The position numbers and the translations under genes are program-made. Below, piece after piece: positions 1 to 9,641 of a stretch of 29,455 bases of DNA. The first letter of the stretch is position 1, and each line of letters begins with the position of its first letter. A model generated the notes under the pieces. It was given only the letters and a program-made list of their open reading frames with translations, did no database searches and was not told where the DNA came from. This DNA comes from an uncultured Rubrobacteraceae bacterium (GTDB lineage Bacteria > Actinomycetota > Rubrobacteria > Rubrobacterales > Rubrobacteraceae): the NCBI GenBank assembly GCA_902806105.1, contig CADCVI010000138.1, positions 1-29,455 on the forward strand, written 5' to 3'.

Positions 1-2490
1 AACGAGCGGGCGCGCATCTTCTACACAACCGACGGCTCCAACCCCGACCCGCGGGCCCCGGGCAACGCCAACAACCCCGCCATAAAGAAGTTCGAGCCTT
101 CCGGTCCGGACGCCACGAGCACCGAGGGCACCATCCAGGTCGATCGGTCGCAGACCATCCGGGTGATAGCCGCCGACCTCGACCCGGCCACCGGCACCGA
201 GGTCAACTGGAGCAGGGCCAAGAGCGCCAAGTACACCGTCTCCAACTCGAAGGCTGGTCCCATAAACCCCCAGAACGGTTTCCCGTTCTGGTACGAGGAC
301 CACAACGGTACGAGGCTCGACATGTGCCTCAACCCCGTCGCGGCACCGGCGGAGGGCGGCGGCTACTGCTCTACCCCCTTCGAGATGCCCGCGGACTGGC
401 AGCCGGGCGACGGCGTCGCCTTCCCCGAACGCTTCCCCGGTGAAGCCTTCTGGTGGACCGGCGAGGCCGGAATCGACACCAGCGCCAGGGGATCGGCTGA
501 CCTGATCATGGCGATGGAAGCGGCCTTCCTCAACGAGGAACCCAACCCCAACGACCGCATGGTCTTCGGTCGCATCCGCGTCCGCATAGACGACCTCGTG
601 ATCGGCGAGACCTACAAGGTCACCCACCCCTACGGCATCGACACCTACGTCGCCGAGGACAACGGCAGGGGCGTCGGCGAGATCAACGTCACCGAGGACA
701 TCGGCTGCATGATGCCGTCGGCCGCGGAGCCCTGCGACTTCGACGAGGCCAGCTTCTCCCGCGTCGGGCCGTTCCTGACGCTCAAGGACAAGAGCCTCGA
801 GCCGGCGAACGCTCCCGACGGCGGCCGTTACCTCGCCGATCCCGTGCTCGACCAGGACGTGGTCGAGGGTAGCCCGATACTGGCGCCCCAGGACCCGACC
901 GACCCCAACTCCCCCATGGTCCCGGCCAACTTCTTCAGGGTCGAGGGCCCCGGCATCACGGCGGTCCCGGACGAAGAAGCCGGAGCCGCTGCGAATCCGA
1001 ATCGCGGCACGGCCGAGCACCCGTACATCCAGACCGACTTCTTCTCGGTAAGCGGCAAGTACTCCGAATTCCAGGCGGCGGCGAGCAAGGTGAGCGGCTT
1101 CTACAACACGCCCCAGACCGTGACGCTCGGTGCCTCCGAGACCGACGCCCGCATCTTCTACAACCTTGAGGGCGCCCCCGAGTTGGACGGGGAGGGCAAC
1201 CCGATCAACGGCACGCAGGAGTACGACCCGGCGTCCCCGATCGAGATCCCCGCCACCGGCGAGACCACGCTGAGGTACATGGCGACCAGCGCGAGTCATC
1301 CGAGCCCGACGAAGATCTACTCCGAGACCTACAAGATGGACACCGCTCGCCCGGTTGTGGAGGCGAGCCCGCAGGGCGGCACCTTCGCCGACGAGTTCCC
1401 GACGGTGAGCCTCAACGTCGCCAACGAGCCCGGCAAGGTCAAGATCTTCTACACCACCAACGCCGACAACGACCCCAACACGAACGAGAACAGCGACCCC
1501 TCCGACCCGACCAACGTCGACAGGAAGCTCTACGACGCGGCGCAGCCGATCGTGGTCCGCAAGGACACGACCCTGAAGTACTGGGCCATCGACGAGGCGG
1601 GCAACGAATCCGAACAGGTCGGCTCGCAGGTCTACGACATCGTGGACACCATAGCTCCGGGCGCCCCCACCGTTGGCCTCAGCGCCGCCAGCGACACCGG
1701 CGCCTCCGCCGACGACCGCATCACCAACGCCACGACCCTCGCCTTCACCGGCAACGCCGAGGCCGGCTCGACGGTCAAGCTGCTGGTGGGCGGCGTGGAA
1801 CGGGGCAGCGCTACCGCCGCCGAGAACGGCTCCTTCAGCATCAGCGTGGGACCGCTCGAACAGGGTACCCACTCGATCACCGCGACCTCCACCGACCCCT
1901 CCGGCAACATAGGGGCGGCCTCCGAGCCCTACACGGTGACCGTCGACACCCAGGCCCCGACGGTGCGGGCCACCCCGGCGAGCGGCACCTACCCGCGGGC
2001 CCAGGACGTCACCCTAGCGCCCAGCGAGAAGGCGACCGTCCACTACACCCTCAACGGCAGGGACCCGGTCCCCGGCGCGGCCGGCACGATCCAGGGCACC
2101 ACGCTCAGGATCACCGCCAACTCGACGGTCAGGTCCATGGCGGTGGACGTTGCCGGCAACAGCTCGCGGACGTTCGTGGCGGAGTACACCATCAGGAACT
2201 TCGCCCCCACGATCGCCAACATGACCCCGACCTCGACGATAAGGGACCGCACGCCGCTCATCGCCGCGACGGTCCGCGACAGCGACTCCCAGCTCGACAA
2301 GGCAAACATCGTGGGTCTCACGGTCAACGGCAGGGCAGTACCGCGCGCGGCCTTCGCCTACAACGCGACCACGGATCGCCTGACGTACGCGAGCCCGAAC
2401 CGCGCCCCCGGACGCTACAACGTCTCGCTGACGGTGCGTGACGACGACGGAGGCACCGTGACAAGGGGGTGGAGCTTTAGGATCAGATAA
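1..2490 (+). CDS. Large extracellular repeat protein, C-terminal part (5' end outside window)
   Basis: The reading frame is open from the first base, so only the last 829 residues are seen. The first residues already form a chitobiase-type unit (ARIFYTTDGSNPDP). Next comes a segment of about 250 residues with NGFPFWYEDHNG, MVFGRIRVRI, YKVTHPYGIDTY and NFFRVEGPGI. I recall this arrangement from actinobacterial secreted proteins but know no name for it. Then follow two chitobiase/hexosaminidase C-terminal-like repeats (ARIFYNLEG, KIFYTTNADNDPNT), a bacterial Ig-like domain (AGSTVKLLVGG...GTHSITATSTDPSGN), another chitobiase-like repeat (ATVHYTLNGRDP) and a last beta-sandwich ending RDDDGGTVTRGWSFRIR. 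No LPxTG-type signal or C-terminal membrane segment is present, so it is probably released or held non-covalently. A surface or carbohydrate-related role is inferred; no catalytic domain is visible in this part. Confidence 0.85.
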   Translation, partial: NERARIFYTTDGSNPDPRAPGNANNPAIKKFEPSGPDATSTEGTIQVDRSQTIRVIAADLDPATGTEVNWSRAKSAKYTVSNSKAGPINPQNGFPFWYEDHNGTRLDMCLNPVAAPAEGGGYCSTPFEMPADWQPGDGVAFPERFPGEAFWWTGEAGIDTSARGSADLIMAMEAAFLNEEPNPNDRMVFGRIRVRIDDLVIGETYKVTHPYGIDTYVAEDNGRGVGEINVTEDIGCMMPSAAEPCDFDEASFSRVGPFLTLKDKSLEPANAPDGGRYLADPVLDQDVVEGSPILAPQDPTDPNSPMVPANFFRVEGPGITAVPDEEAGAAANPNRGTAEHPYIQTDFFSVSGKYSEFQAAASKVSGFYNTPQTVTLGASETDARIFYNLEGAPELDGEGNPINGTQEYDPASPIEIPATGETTLRYMATSASHPSPTKIYSETYKMDTARPVVEASPQGGTFADEFPTVSLNVANEPGKVKIFYTTNADNDPNTNENSDPSDPTNVDRKLYDAAQPIVVRKDTTLKYWAIDEAGNESEQVGSQVYDIVDTIAPGAPTVGLSAASDTGASADDRITNATTLAFTGNAEAGSTVKLLVGGVERGSATAAENGSFSISVGPLEQGTHSITATSTDPSGNIGAASEPYTVTVDTQAPTVRATPASGTYPRAQDVTLAPSEKATVHYTLNGRDPVPGAAGTIQGTTLRITANSTVRSMAVDVAGNSSRTFVAEYTIRNFAPTIANMTPTSTIRDRTPLIAATVRDSDSQLDKANIVGLTVNGRAVPRAAFAYNATTDRLTYASPNRAPGRYNVSLTVRDDDGGTVTRGWSFRIR

Positions 2491-2520
2491 TCAGGAGCAC
2501 GAAAGAGATGCCAGAAAGCG

Positions 2521-2544
2521 AGGCCCCGCCATCAGGCGGGGCCT
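2521..2544. terminator. Hairpin terminator between convergent genes
   Basis: A perfect 10-bp stem (AGGCCCCGCC / GGCGGGGCCT) with an ATCA loop lies 30 bases after the repeat-protein stop and 13 bases before the guaA stop on the other strand. There is no clear T-run on either side. Its place between two convergent stops suggests a bidirectional terminator. Confidence 0.7.
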
Positions 2545-2557
2545 CCGGCCTGTCAGG

Positions 2558-4087
2558 CTACTCCCACTCTATCGTTCCGGGGGGCTTGCTGGTGATATCC
2601 AGGGCGACGCGGTTGACGCCGGGCACCTCGTTGATGATCCGGTTGCTTACCCTTTCGAGGAGGTCGTAGGGGAGCCGGGCCCAGTCGGCGGTCATCGCGT
2701 CGTCGGAGGTGACGGCCCGGATCATGATCGGGTACGCGTACGTGCGAGCGTCTCCCATCACGCCGACGGAGTGGATCGCCGGCAGCACGGCGAAGCTCTG
2801 CCAGAGGTCCCGGTAGAGGCCGGCGTTGCGGATCTCGTCCTGCAGGACGAAATCGGCCTTCCTCAGGATCTCCAGCCGCTCCCGCGTCACGTCCCCGATG
2901 ATCCTGATGGCGAGCCCCGGCCCCGGGAAGGGCTGGCGCCACACCATCCGCTCGGGCATCCCGAGCTCGGCCGCCACGACGCGCACCTCGTCCTTGAACA
3001 GGCTCCTCAGGGGCTCGACGAGGTCGAGGTCCATGATCTCCGGCAGCCCCCCGACGTTGTGGTGGCTCTTTATCTTCGCCGCGTCGCGCGTACCGCTCTC
3101 GATGACGTCCGAGTAGAGCGTCCCCTGGACGAGGAACGTGGCGTTCTCGGCGATCTTGCCGGCTTCTTTCTCGAAGGTCCGGATAAACTCCTCGCCGATG
3201 ATCTTGCGCTTCGCCTCGGGGTCGGTGACCCCTGTGAGCTTCTCCAGGAAACGCTCGCTCGCGTCGACGTGAACGAGCGGCACCTCCGAGTTCTTGCCGA
3301 ACGCCTCGACCACCTGCTCGGCCTCGTTCTGCCTCATGAGCCCGTGGTCCACGAAGACGGCGGTCAGGTTGTCCCCTATCGCCCGGTGGACGAGCATCGC
3401 GGCCGTCGCGGAATCAACGCCGCCGGAGAGGCCGATGATCGCCCTGTTCTCCCCTACCTGCGCCCGGATCTTCTCTACGGCGTCGGTGATGATGTTGACC
3501 GGCGTCCACTCGGGGGAGCACCCGCACCCTTCGAAGAGGAAGTTCTTCAGGACCTCCAGCCCGTACTCGGAGTGGCGCACCTCGGGATGGAACTGCACCC
3601 CGAAGCGACCCCCGTTTAGCTCCGGCTCCTCGAAGGCGATGATCGGGGCGTTAGGCGCCTCTGCCGTCACCAGGAAGCCCGTGGGCGGGGAGAAGACGGC
3701 GTCGCCGTGGCTCGTCCACGCAACCTGCGTCTCCGGGGTGTCCGCGAAGAGGACCCCGTGCTCCTTGACGCGCAGCTCGGAGCGGCCGTACTCCCGGATC
3801 TGGACGGCCCCGACCTCACCGCCCATGTTAAGCGCCATGAGCTGCATCCCGTAGCAGATGCCGAGCATGGGGATATCGAGGTCGAAGAAGCCTTCTTCGA
3901 GGCGCGGCGCCCCCTCCCCGTAGACGCTGTTCGGCCCCCCGGAGAGGATGATGCCCTCCGGCTCCCGGGCCCGTATCTCCCCTATGGAGATGTCGTAGGG
4001 GACGAGTTCGGAGTAGACGCGCGCCTCGCGGACGCGCCGGGCGATAAGCTGGGCGTATTGCCCGCCGAAGTCAAGGACGAGGATCAA
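2558..4087 (-). CDS. guaA: GMP synthase (glutamine-hydrolysing)
   Basis: Converts XMP to GMP with ATP and glutamine, the last step of guanine nucleotide synthesis, in the cytosol. The 509 residues match the usual length. An N-terminal class I glutamine amidotransferase has its nucleophile Cys78 in GICYGMQ and the His167/Glu169 pair in GVQFHPEV. The ATP-pyrophosphatase loop SGGVDS is at 221-226. The C-terminal dimerisation domain ends in the typical [12 protein letters not shown]. The start is TTG at 4087, with GGGAGG about seven bases upstream; that Shine-Dalgarno sequence overlaps the stop codon of guaB3, only 12 bases away. The two genes are surely co-transcribed and probably translationally coupled. 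Confidence 0.97.
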   Translation of the reverse strand: MILVLDFGGQYAQLIARRVREARVYSELVPYDISIGEIRAREPEGIILSGGPNSVYGEGAPRLEEGFFDLDIPMLGICYGMQLMALNMGGEVGAVQIREYGRSELRVKEHGVLFADTPETQVAWTSHGDAVFSPPTGFLVTAEAPNAPIIAFEEPELNGGRFGVQFHPEVRHSEYGLEVLKNFLFEGCGCSPEWTPVNIITDAVEKIRAQVGENRAIIGLSGGVDSATAAMLVHRAIGDNLTAVFVDHGLMRQNEAEQVVEAFGKNSEVPLVHVDASERFLEKLTGVTDPEAKRKIIGEEFIRTFEKEAGKIAENATFLVQGTLYSDVIESGTRDAAKIKSHHNVGGLPEIMDLDLVEPLRSLFKDEVRVVAAELGMPERMVWRQPFPGPGLAIRIIGDVTRERLEILRKADFVLQDEIRNAGLYRDLWQSFAVLPAIHSVGVMGDARTYAYPIMIRAVTSDDAMTADWARLPYDLLERVSNRIINEVPGVNRVALDITSKPPGTIEWE

Positions 4088-4099
4088 GGCAGGTCCTCC

Positions 4100-5257
4100 C
4101 TAGCCCATCCCGACTTGCTGGGAGCGCTGCTCCAGCTTGCCCTCGGTCTGGAGGGAGGGGGCGACCATGACCTCGGCCTTCTGGAACTCCTTGATGTTCT
4201 GGTAGCCCGTGGTCGCCATGCTCGTGCGAAGGGCGCCCATGAGGTTGCGCGTACCATCGTTCTCGTGGGCGGGGCCGGTCAGGATCTCCTCGATGGTGCC
4301 GGTGACGGCGGTCTTGATCCTGGTCCCCCGCGGGAGCGTCGGGTGGAAGGTCGCCATCCCCCACGAGTACCCGCGTCCCGGGGCCTCCTCGGATTTGGCG
4401 AACGCGCTGCCGAGCATGACGGCGTCGGCGCCGCAGGTGATTGCCTTGGCGATGTCGCCGCCGGTCCGCATCCCGCCGTCGGCGATCACGTTGACGTACT
4501 CGCCGGTCTCAAGGTAGTGGCGCATCCGGGCGGCGGCGGCGTCCGCGACGGCGGTCGCCTGCGGAACACCTATGCCGAGGACCCCGCGCGTCGTGCAGAT
4601 GCGGCCCGGGCCGACCCCCACGAGGACGGCGACGGCGCCGGTGCGCATGAGGTGGAGCGCGGTCGAGTAGCTCGCGCAGCCGCCCACGATCACCGGAACG
4701 TCGAGGCGCGGGATGAACTCCATGAGGTTGAGGGGCTCTGCGGTCTTGGAGACGTGCTCGGCGGAGACGACGGTGCCCTGCACGACGAGGACGTCGAGCC
4801 CGGCCTCTATCGCAGCACCGTGGTAGCGCTCGACCCTCTGCGGGGTCAGGGAGGCGGCGGCAATGACGCCCTGGTCCTTTATCTCCTGGACGCGCCGGAA
4901 GACGAGCTCGTCTTTTATGGGCTCGGCGTAGATCTCCTGCATGAGGCGGGTGGCCTTGTGCCCGGGGAGGCTAGCTATCTCCTCGTAGACCGGGGCCGGA
5001 TCCTCGTAGCGGGTCTGCAACCCTTCGAGGTTCAGCACCGCCAGCCCCCCGAGGCGGCCGATGATCCCGGCCGTCTTCGGGTCCACCGCGGCGTCCAGGG
5101 CGCTCGCCATACACGGCAGATCCATCTGGAGGTTGCCCAGGCGCCAGGAGATATCCACGTCCTGCGGGTCGCGCGTCCTGCGGCTCGGGACGATAGCGAT
5201 CTCGTCCAACCCGTAAGCCCGACGGGCGGTTTTGCCTTTACCTATCTCGATGTCCAT
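4100..5257 (-). CDS. guaB3: GuaB3-family IMP dehydrogenase-like protein
   Basis: 385 residues, starting [17 protein letters not shown] as in the GuaB3 branch of the IMPDH/GMP reductase family. It is a (beta/alpha)8 barrel with the catalytic loop GPGRICTTR (Cys221) followed by [13 protein letters not shown], and phosphate-binding [13 protein letters not shown] and MLGSAFA later. It lacks the CBS-domain insertion of canonical GuaB (about 480-500 residues). The reading frame extends 28 codons further upstream, but ATG 5257 is preferred: it matches the family N-terminus and follows GAGGAAGGTGG. Being paired with guaA, it most likely oxidises IMP to XMP. The family is less studied than canonical GuaB, so exact activity is inferred; GMP reductase activity cannot be ruled out from sequence. 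No second IMPDH lies in the window. Confidence 0.9.
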   Translation of the reverse strand: MDIEIGKGKTARRAYGLDEIAIVPSRRTRDPQDVDISWRLGNLQMDLPCMASALDAAVDPKTAGIIGRLGGLAVLNLEGLQTRYEDPAPVYEEIASLPGHKATRLMQEIYAEPIKDELVFRRVQEIKDQGVIAAASLTPQRVERYHGAAIEAGLDVLVVQGTVVSAEHVSKTAEPLNLMEFIPRLDVPVIVGGCASYSTALHLMRTGAVAVLVGVGPGRICTTRGVLGIGVPQATAVADAAAARMRHYLETGEYVNVIADGGMRTGGDIAKAITCGADAVMLGSAFAKSEEAPGRGYSWGMATFHPTLPRGTRIKTAVTGTIEEILTGPAHENDGTRNLMGALRTSMATTGYQNIKEFQKAEVMVAPSLQTEGKLEQRSQQVGMG

Positions 5258-5300
5258 AAAAACCAACCACCTTCCTCGGAGCCCTGCGGGGATACGCAAA

Positions 5301-5326
5301 AGCCCACGGGATGTTGCCCGTGGGCT
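5301..5326 (-). terminator. Terminator-like hairpin just upstream of guaB3
   Basis: On the minus strand a perfect 10-bp stem AGCCCACGGG / CCCGTGGGCT with loop CAACAT runs into TTTTGCG. It lies 43 bases before the guaB3 start and about 80 bases after the stop of the 28-residue peptide gene. It may end the peptide transcript or act as an attenuator in the guaB3 leader. Confidence 0.65.
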
Positions 5327-5329
5327 CCG

Positions 5330-5357
5330 ATCGTATTTCATCCATCGCGTACCGCAA
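5330..5357 (-). promoter_or_regulatory. Possible guaB3 promoter abutting the hairpin
   Basis: On the minus strand TTGCGG (5352-5357) and TACGAT (5330-5335) are separated by 16 bases. A start 6-7 bases further would fall inside the left arm of the 5301-5326 hairpin, so the guaB3 transcript would begin with a partial hairpin. This is a pattern match only. Confidence 0.35.
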
Positions 5358-5406
5358 TATCACGCCAAGGGTACACCCCGGCGTCTCCGATGGCAAGGTA
5401 GACGGC

Positions 5407-5493
5407 TTAGATCACGCCTAGCAACCTCAGAACCACGATAATCAAAATGATCACCACCAGGATGGTAATGATCCCACCTACTCCTCCGCGCAT
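5407..5493 (-). CDS. 28-residue hydrophobic membrane peptide
   Basis: A very short gene: MRGGVGG followed by an unbroken run of Ile, Leu and Val with a single Arg near the end (VLRLLGVI). It would form one membrane helix with its N-terminus carrying a single Arg. It is supported by an excellent Shine-Dalgarno sequence, GGGGAGGTGAGGAC directly before ATG 5493, and by a terminator-like hairpin downstream at 5301-5326. The frame runs further upstream without a stop, but that part is not hydrophobic and lacks a ribosome site. Small single-helix peptides of this kind are common in bacteria and often lack assigned function; I do not recognise a named family. Confidence 0.6.
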   Translation of the reverse strand: MRGGVGGIITILVVIILIIVVLRLLGVI

Positions 5494-5664
5494 GTCCTCA
5501 CCTCCCCGAGTACCTTTTCGACTTACGCGCCCGGGAGCCGGATTGTGGGCAAGACCATTGCAGCGCGATCGAAGGTTCCTCCCCGCACCCGCAACTTCCC
5601 TTCCCATTCCACGGCTTCCCGTTGAGGGTGCATCATACCCTTATTGTTCTGCGTAAAACAAATA

Positions 5665-5690
5665 GGGTGGCGCCCCGAAGGACGCCACCC
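5665..5690 (-). terminator. groEL terminator with UUCG tetraloop
   Basis: Minus-strand GGGTGGCGTCC TTCG GGGCGCCACCC makes an 11-bp stem (one G-U pair) closed by a TTCG tetraloop, followed by TATTTGTTTT. It begins 26 bases after the groEL stop and is a textbook intrinsic terminator. Confidence 0.85.
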
Positions 5691-5715
5691 CGAAAAGCTC
5701 CCGTTCGGGAACTCC

Positions 5716-7350
<1,635 letters not shown>

Positions 7351-7384
7351 CTAGACTACAGTCCGTCTGCGGCCAAACCGCATT

Positions 7385-7411
7385 TCGGCACTCTCATCAT
7401 GAGAGTGCCAA
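7385..7411. promoter_or_regulatory. CIRCE operator (HrcA site)
   Basis: TCGGCACTC-N9-GAGTGCCAA is an inverted repeat with the nine-base spacer of CIRCE (consensus TTAGCACTC-N9-GAGTGCTAA); the arms match 7/9 and 8/9. It sits at or just after the predicted groEL transcription start, the usual place for HrcA repression. Confidence 0.92.
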
Positions 7412-7418
7412 CGCCCGA

Positions 7419-7447
7419 AGTATAGTCCGGGCCGCGTTACAATTCAA
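7419..7447 (-). promoter_or_regulatory. groEL promoter (sigma-70 type)
   Basis: Minus-strand TTGAAT (7442-7447) and TATACT (7419-7424) with a 17-base spacer. The start would fall at about 7412, the edge of the CIRCE element. The -35 box lies four bases from the start codon of the divergent zinc-ribbon gene. Confidence 0.8.
7438..7443 (+). promoter_or_regulatory. -10 box for a leaderless zinc-ribbon transcript
   Basis: TACAAT ends seven bases before ATG 7451, where no Shine-Dalgarno sequence is visible. This spacing would place the transcription start on the start codon. No clear -35 box is seen. The box overlaps the groEL -35 region on the other strand. Confidence 0.45.
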
Positions 7448-7450
7448 ACC

Positions 7451-7726
7451 ATGAAGCTGCCTCACAACCAACCAGCGGGCGTGTTCCGCACGGACAAGCT
7501 GCCGAGCTTGAGCAGGCTCCCGAGGGAGCTCGGGCGCGAGGAGCGGGCGTGCGGGGCTTGTGGCAAGACCACCACGCATATCCTGTTTCGGGTGCCGAAG
7601 AAGGTAGTCTTCGTGTACGTCAAGGACCACCCGGAGAACGTACACGCGACCTGCATCGAGTGCGCCCGGAGCGAGGTGCTGCGCGGCGAGGACCGCGAGA
7701 GGGCGCTCTCCTCGCCGGGTTCCTAG
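7451..7726 (+). CDS. Small zinc-ribbon protein of unknown function
   Basis: 91 residues with two Cys pairs, Cys34-x2-Cys37 (CGAC) and Cys68-x2-Cys71 (CIEC), about 30 residues apart. This is the layout of a treble-clef or zinc-ribbon metal site. Between them lies a beta-rich stretch (TTHILFRVPKKVVFVYVK). No named family is recognised. The gene is divergent from groEL; the start has no ribosome site but a -10 box seven bases upstream, consistent with leaderless translation. A GTG at 7481 is an alternative start that keeps both Cys pairs. Sharing 100 bases of control region with groEL hints at stress-linked expression, which is inference only. Confidence 0.65.
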   Translation: MKLPHNQPAGVFRTDKLPSLSRLPRELGREERACGACGKTTTHILFRVPKKVVFVYVKDHPENVHATCIECARSEVLRGEDRERALSSPGS

Positions 7727-7743
7727 AAGCGCGACGTGACCGA

Positions 7744-7759
7744 CGGGGGCGCTCCCCCG
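7744..7759. terminator. Short hairpin between convergent genes
   Basis: CGGGGG CGCT CCCCCG, a 6-bp GC stem between the zinc-ribbon stop (7726) and the peptidase stop (7772). It is followed by GCCGGTTTG, only a weak T-run, so terminator function is plausible but not firm. Confidence 0.4.
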
Positions 7760-7771
7760 CCGGTTTGTCGT

Positions 7772-9535
7772 CTACTGGCCCTCGACGGTCTCCGGGTCCG
7801 CCAAGGTCTCTTCTCCGGCAGCGTCGGCGGTCCCTTCAGAAGGCGGCGCTGCGGCTCCGGTCTCTTCGAGTTCGGGAGCGGGCTCCGTTGACGCATCCTC
7901 CCGGACGATCCTTGGGATCTCACTGGCCTCCGGCTTTGCCCCTCCGGCGTTCGGGTCCTTTACGATCTTCTCGGGACGCTGGTGCCCATCGGGGGAGACC
8001 GTCGGGGCGGTGGGCCTGGGGGGCCTTCCCGGGGCAGCGTCCTGTTCGGCTTCGGGACGGTCGTTGTTGAGCCGGTCTACCTTCACCGGGTCCTCACGCT
8101 CCTCCCTGCCGTTCTGCCCGTCGCCATCGTTCTCTTCGTCCTGCTGCTTGTCGCTCTGATCTTCTCCCGGCGGGTTTCGGTCGAAGTTGCCGCTCGGGAG
8201 ATCACGGAGCAGGGCGTCGAGCCTCGTCTTCAACTTCTTGCCAAGCGGGAAATCTCTTGCCTCGTCCTGGGTGTCTCCGGTGGCTCCGGTCCCTTCACCC
8301 GCCTCTTGTTCACCGTTTACGCTCTCGTCGCTCTCGCCCTCGTCGCTCGCCTCTTCTTCGAGGGTTTCTCCGTCGCTCGCACCGTTCTGGTTCCCGCCGT
8401 GGTCGCGCCGTGGGCGGTCCTCCTCTTGGCGGTCTTCACGGATCACGGGGCTCGCATCGCCGCGACCGGTGTCGAGGTCGGGCCTCTCGCCGGGGGAGGA
8501 TGGAGTAGGCCGGTCGGGGTCGCCGGTGGAGGGTGCGGGGTTGGGGCTCTGGGGGGCCTGGCAGTACGGGGCGTCCGAGCCGCCGGAGATTGCGCCTCCG
8601 TTCTCTTCGAGCCACCTGAGCAGCGGGTAGGGGTCCATCGCGCCGGACTCGGCCTTCGAGCGCTCCTCGGAGAGGTTCGCGTCGTACCAGCCGAGGTGCA
8701 GGTGCGGCGGAAACTTGCCGCGCGTGACCTCCCGCCCCTCGCCCGTGTCGCCGACCGTGCCGATCTGCTGCCCCGCCCTGACCTGCGTCCCTATGGGGAG
8801 GGAGCTCTCCCGGTCCAGGTGGGCGTAGTAGAAGAGGTCGCCCTTCTTTATGGGACCGACGTCGTAGGCGGCCTCCAGCATTACCGTGTAGCCACCGAGC
8901 CTGTTCCAGCCGTTCTCGTTGGATCCGGCGACGGCGACGAGGGTGCCGTCGGTGAGCGCGAACTCGGGCGTGCCCGCCGGGCTCATCAGGTCGGTGCCCT
9001 CGTGACCGCCCTGGGGACGCGCGGCCCCCCAGGTGTCGTCGTAGGAGTTGAAGTATTCGTCCGGCAGCGGGAAGACCACCCGGCTGCTCCCCGGCGCGTC
9101 CCCGAGGTCGCCGCAGACCGTCCCGGGGGAAGAGCTCCGGGACAGCGAGGGCCTGCGGAAGACGGGGGCATCACCGGAGGGGGCGTCCGCTCCGTCGCCG
9201 GATCCCACACGGACGTCTTCGCGGGGAGCACGTGCTTCTGCTCGCGCGAAGACCGCTTCGAGACGCTTCACCTCTTCGTCGTCGGAGAAGCTACCCAGGC
9301 GCGGGTCTTCGAGACGCTCCGTCTCGGCGCCGTCCGAGAAGCTGACCAGGCGCGGATCTTCGAGGCCCTCCGGGGGCTTCGTCGCGGGCTCGGCAATGTT
9401 CGCGGTCGGGATGGCGGGCAGCAGCTTCAGGAGGGCGGGCTCCGCGCCAGCGATGCTCAGCTTGAGGATGGCTGCGAAGACGGCGATGGCAAAAAAGGCG
9501 TAGCACGCCCTGGCGAACCTGGGATACGTCAGCAA
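7772..9535 (-). CDS. Secreted M23 (LytM-like) zinc endopeptidase with long acidic tail
   Basis: 587 residues. A hydrophobic N-terminal segment (AFFAIAVFAAILKLSIAGA) acts as signal or anchor. A linker carries two near-identical 17-residue repeats starting LEDPRL (from about 58 and 75; shared core LEDPRLxSFSD). The peptidase domain is at about 155-310, with zinc ligands His178 and Asp182 (GGHEGTDL) and the HLH motif His278/His280 (PPHLHLGWYD). LytM peptidases cut peptidoglycan cross-links. From about 320 to the end the protein is low-complexity, rich in Glu, Asp, Pro, Gly and Gln, and likely disordered. The start is TTG at 9535 behind GAGGGAG. The fold and zinc ligands are clear; the true substrate is not. 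Peptidoglycan or a cell-surface protein are both possible. Confidence 0.85.
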   Translation of the reverse strand: MLTYPRFARACYAFFAIAVFAAILKLSIAGAEPALLKLLPAIPTANIAEPATKPPEGLEDPRLVSFSDGAETERLEDPRLGSFSDDEEVKRLEAVFARAEARAPREDVRVGSGDGADAPSGDAPVFRRPSLSRSSSPGTVCGDLGDAPGSSRVVFPLPDEYFNSYDDTWGAARPQGGHEGTDLMSPAGTPEFALTDGTLVAVAGSNENGWNRLGGYTVMLEAAYDVGPIKKGDLFYYAHLDRESSLPIGTQVRAGQQIGTVGDTGEGREVTRGKFPPHLHLGWYDANLSEERSKAESGAMDPYPLLRWLEENGGAISGGSDAPYCQAPQSPNPAPSTGDPDRPTPSSPGERPDLDTGRGDASPVIREDRQEEDRPRRDHGGNQNGASDGETLEEEASDEGESDESVNGEQEAGEGTGATGDTQDEARDFPLGKKLKTRLDALLRDLPSGNFDRNPPGEDQSDKQQDEENDGDGQNGREEREDPVKVDRLNNDRPEAEQDAAPGRPPRPTAPTVSPDGHQRPEKIVKDPNAGGAKPEASEIPRIVREDASTEPAPELEETGAAAPPSEGTADAAGEETLADPETVEGQ

Positions 9536-9567
9536 ACCTCTCCCTCTCCAAGCAGTACGTCCCGGGG

Positions 9568-9606
9568 CCGCCGGAGACCGGCGGATGCCCCACTCTCACA
9601 GAGTGG
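9568..9606. repeat. Two adjacent perfect hairpins between tsaD and the peptidase gene
   Basis: CCGCCGG-AGA-CCGGCGG (9568-9584) and CCACTCT-CAC-AGAGTGG (9590-9606), each a perfect 7-bp stem with a three-base loop, five bases apart. They lie after the tsaD stop and before the peptidase start, both minus strand. Neither has a T-run. They may end tsaD transcription or bind a regulator of the peptidase gene. Confidence 0.5.
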
Positions 9607-9641
9607 CCCTTGCCCGTCAAGAGGAGGGGTCGACGCGGGCG

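Noticed and set aside
3707..5401. 564-residue plus-strand frame opposite guaA and guaB3
   Set aside because: It is antisense to two genes with all catalytic motifs and has low-complexity composition rich in Arg, Gly, Asp and His; a product of high GC.
7394..7402. The short TCATCATGA palindrome between the CIRCE arms as a separate site
   Set aside because: It is just the nine-base CIRCE spacer; its near symmetry adds nothing known.
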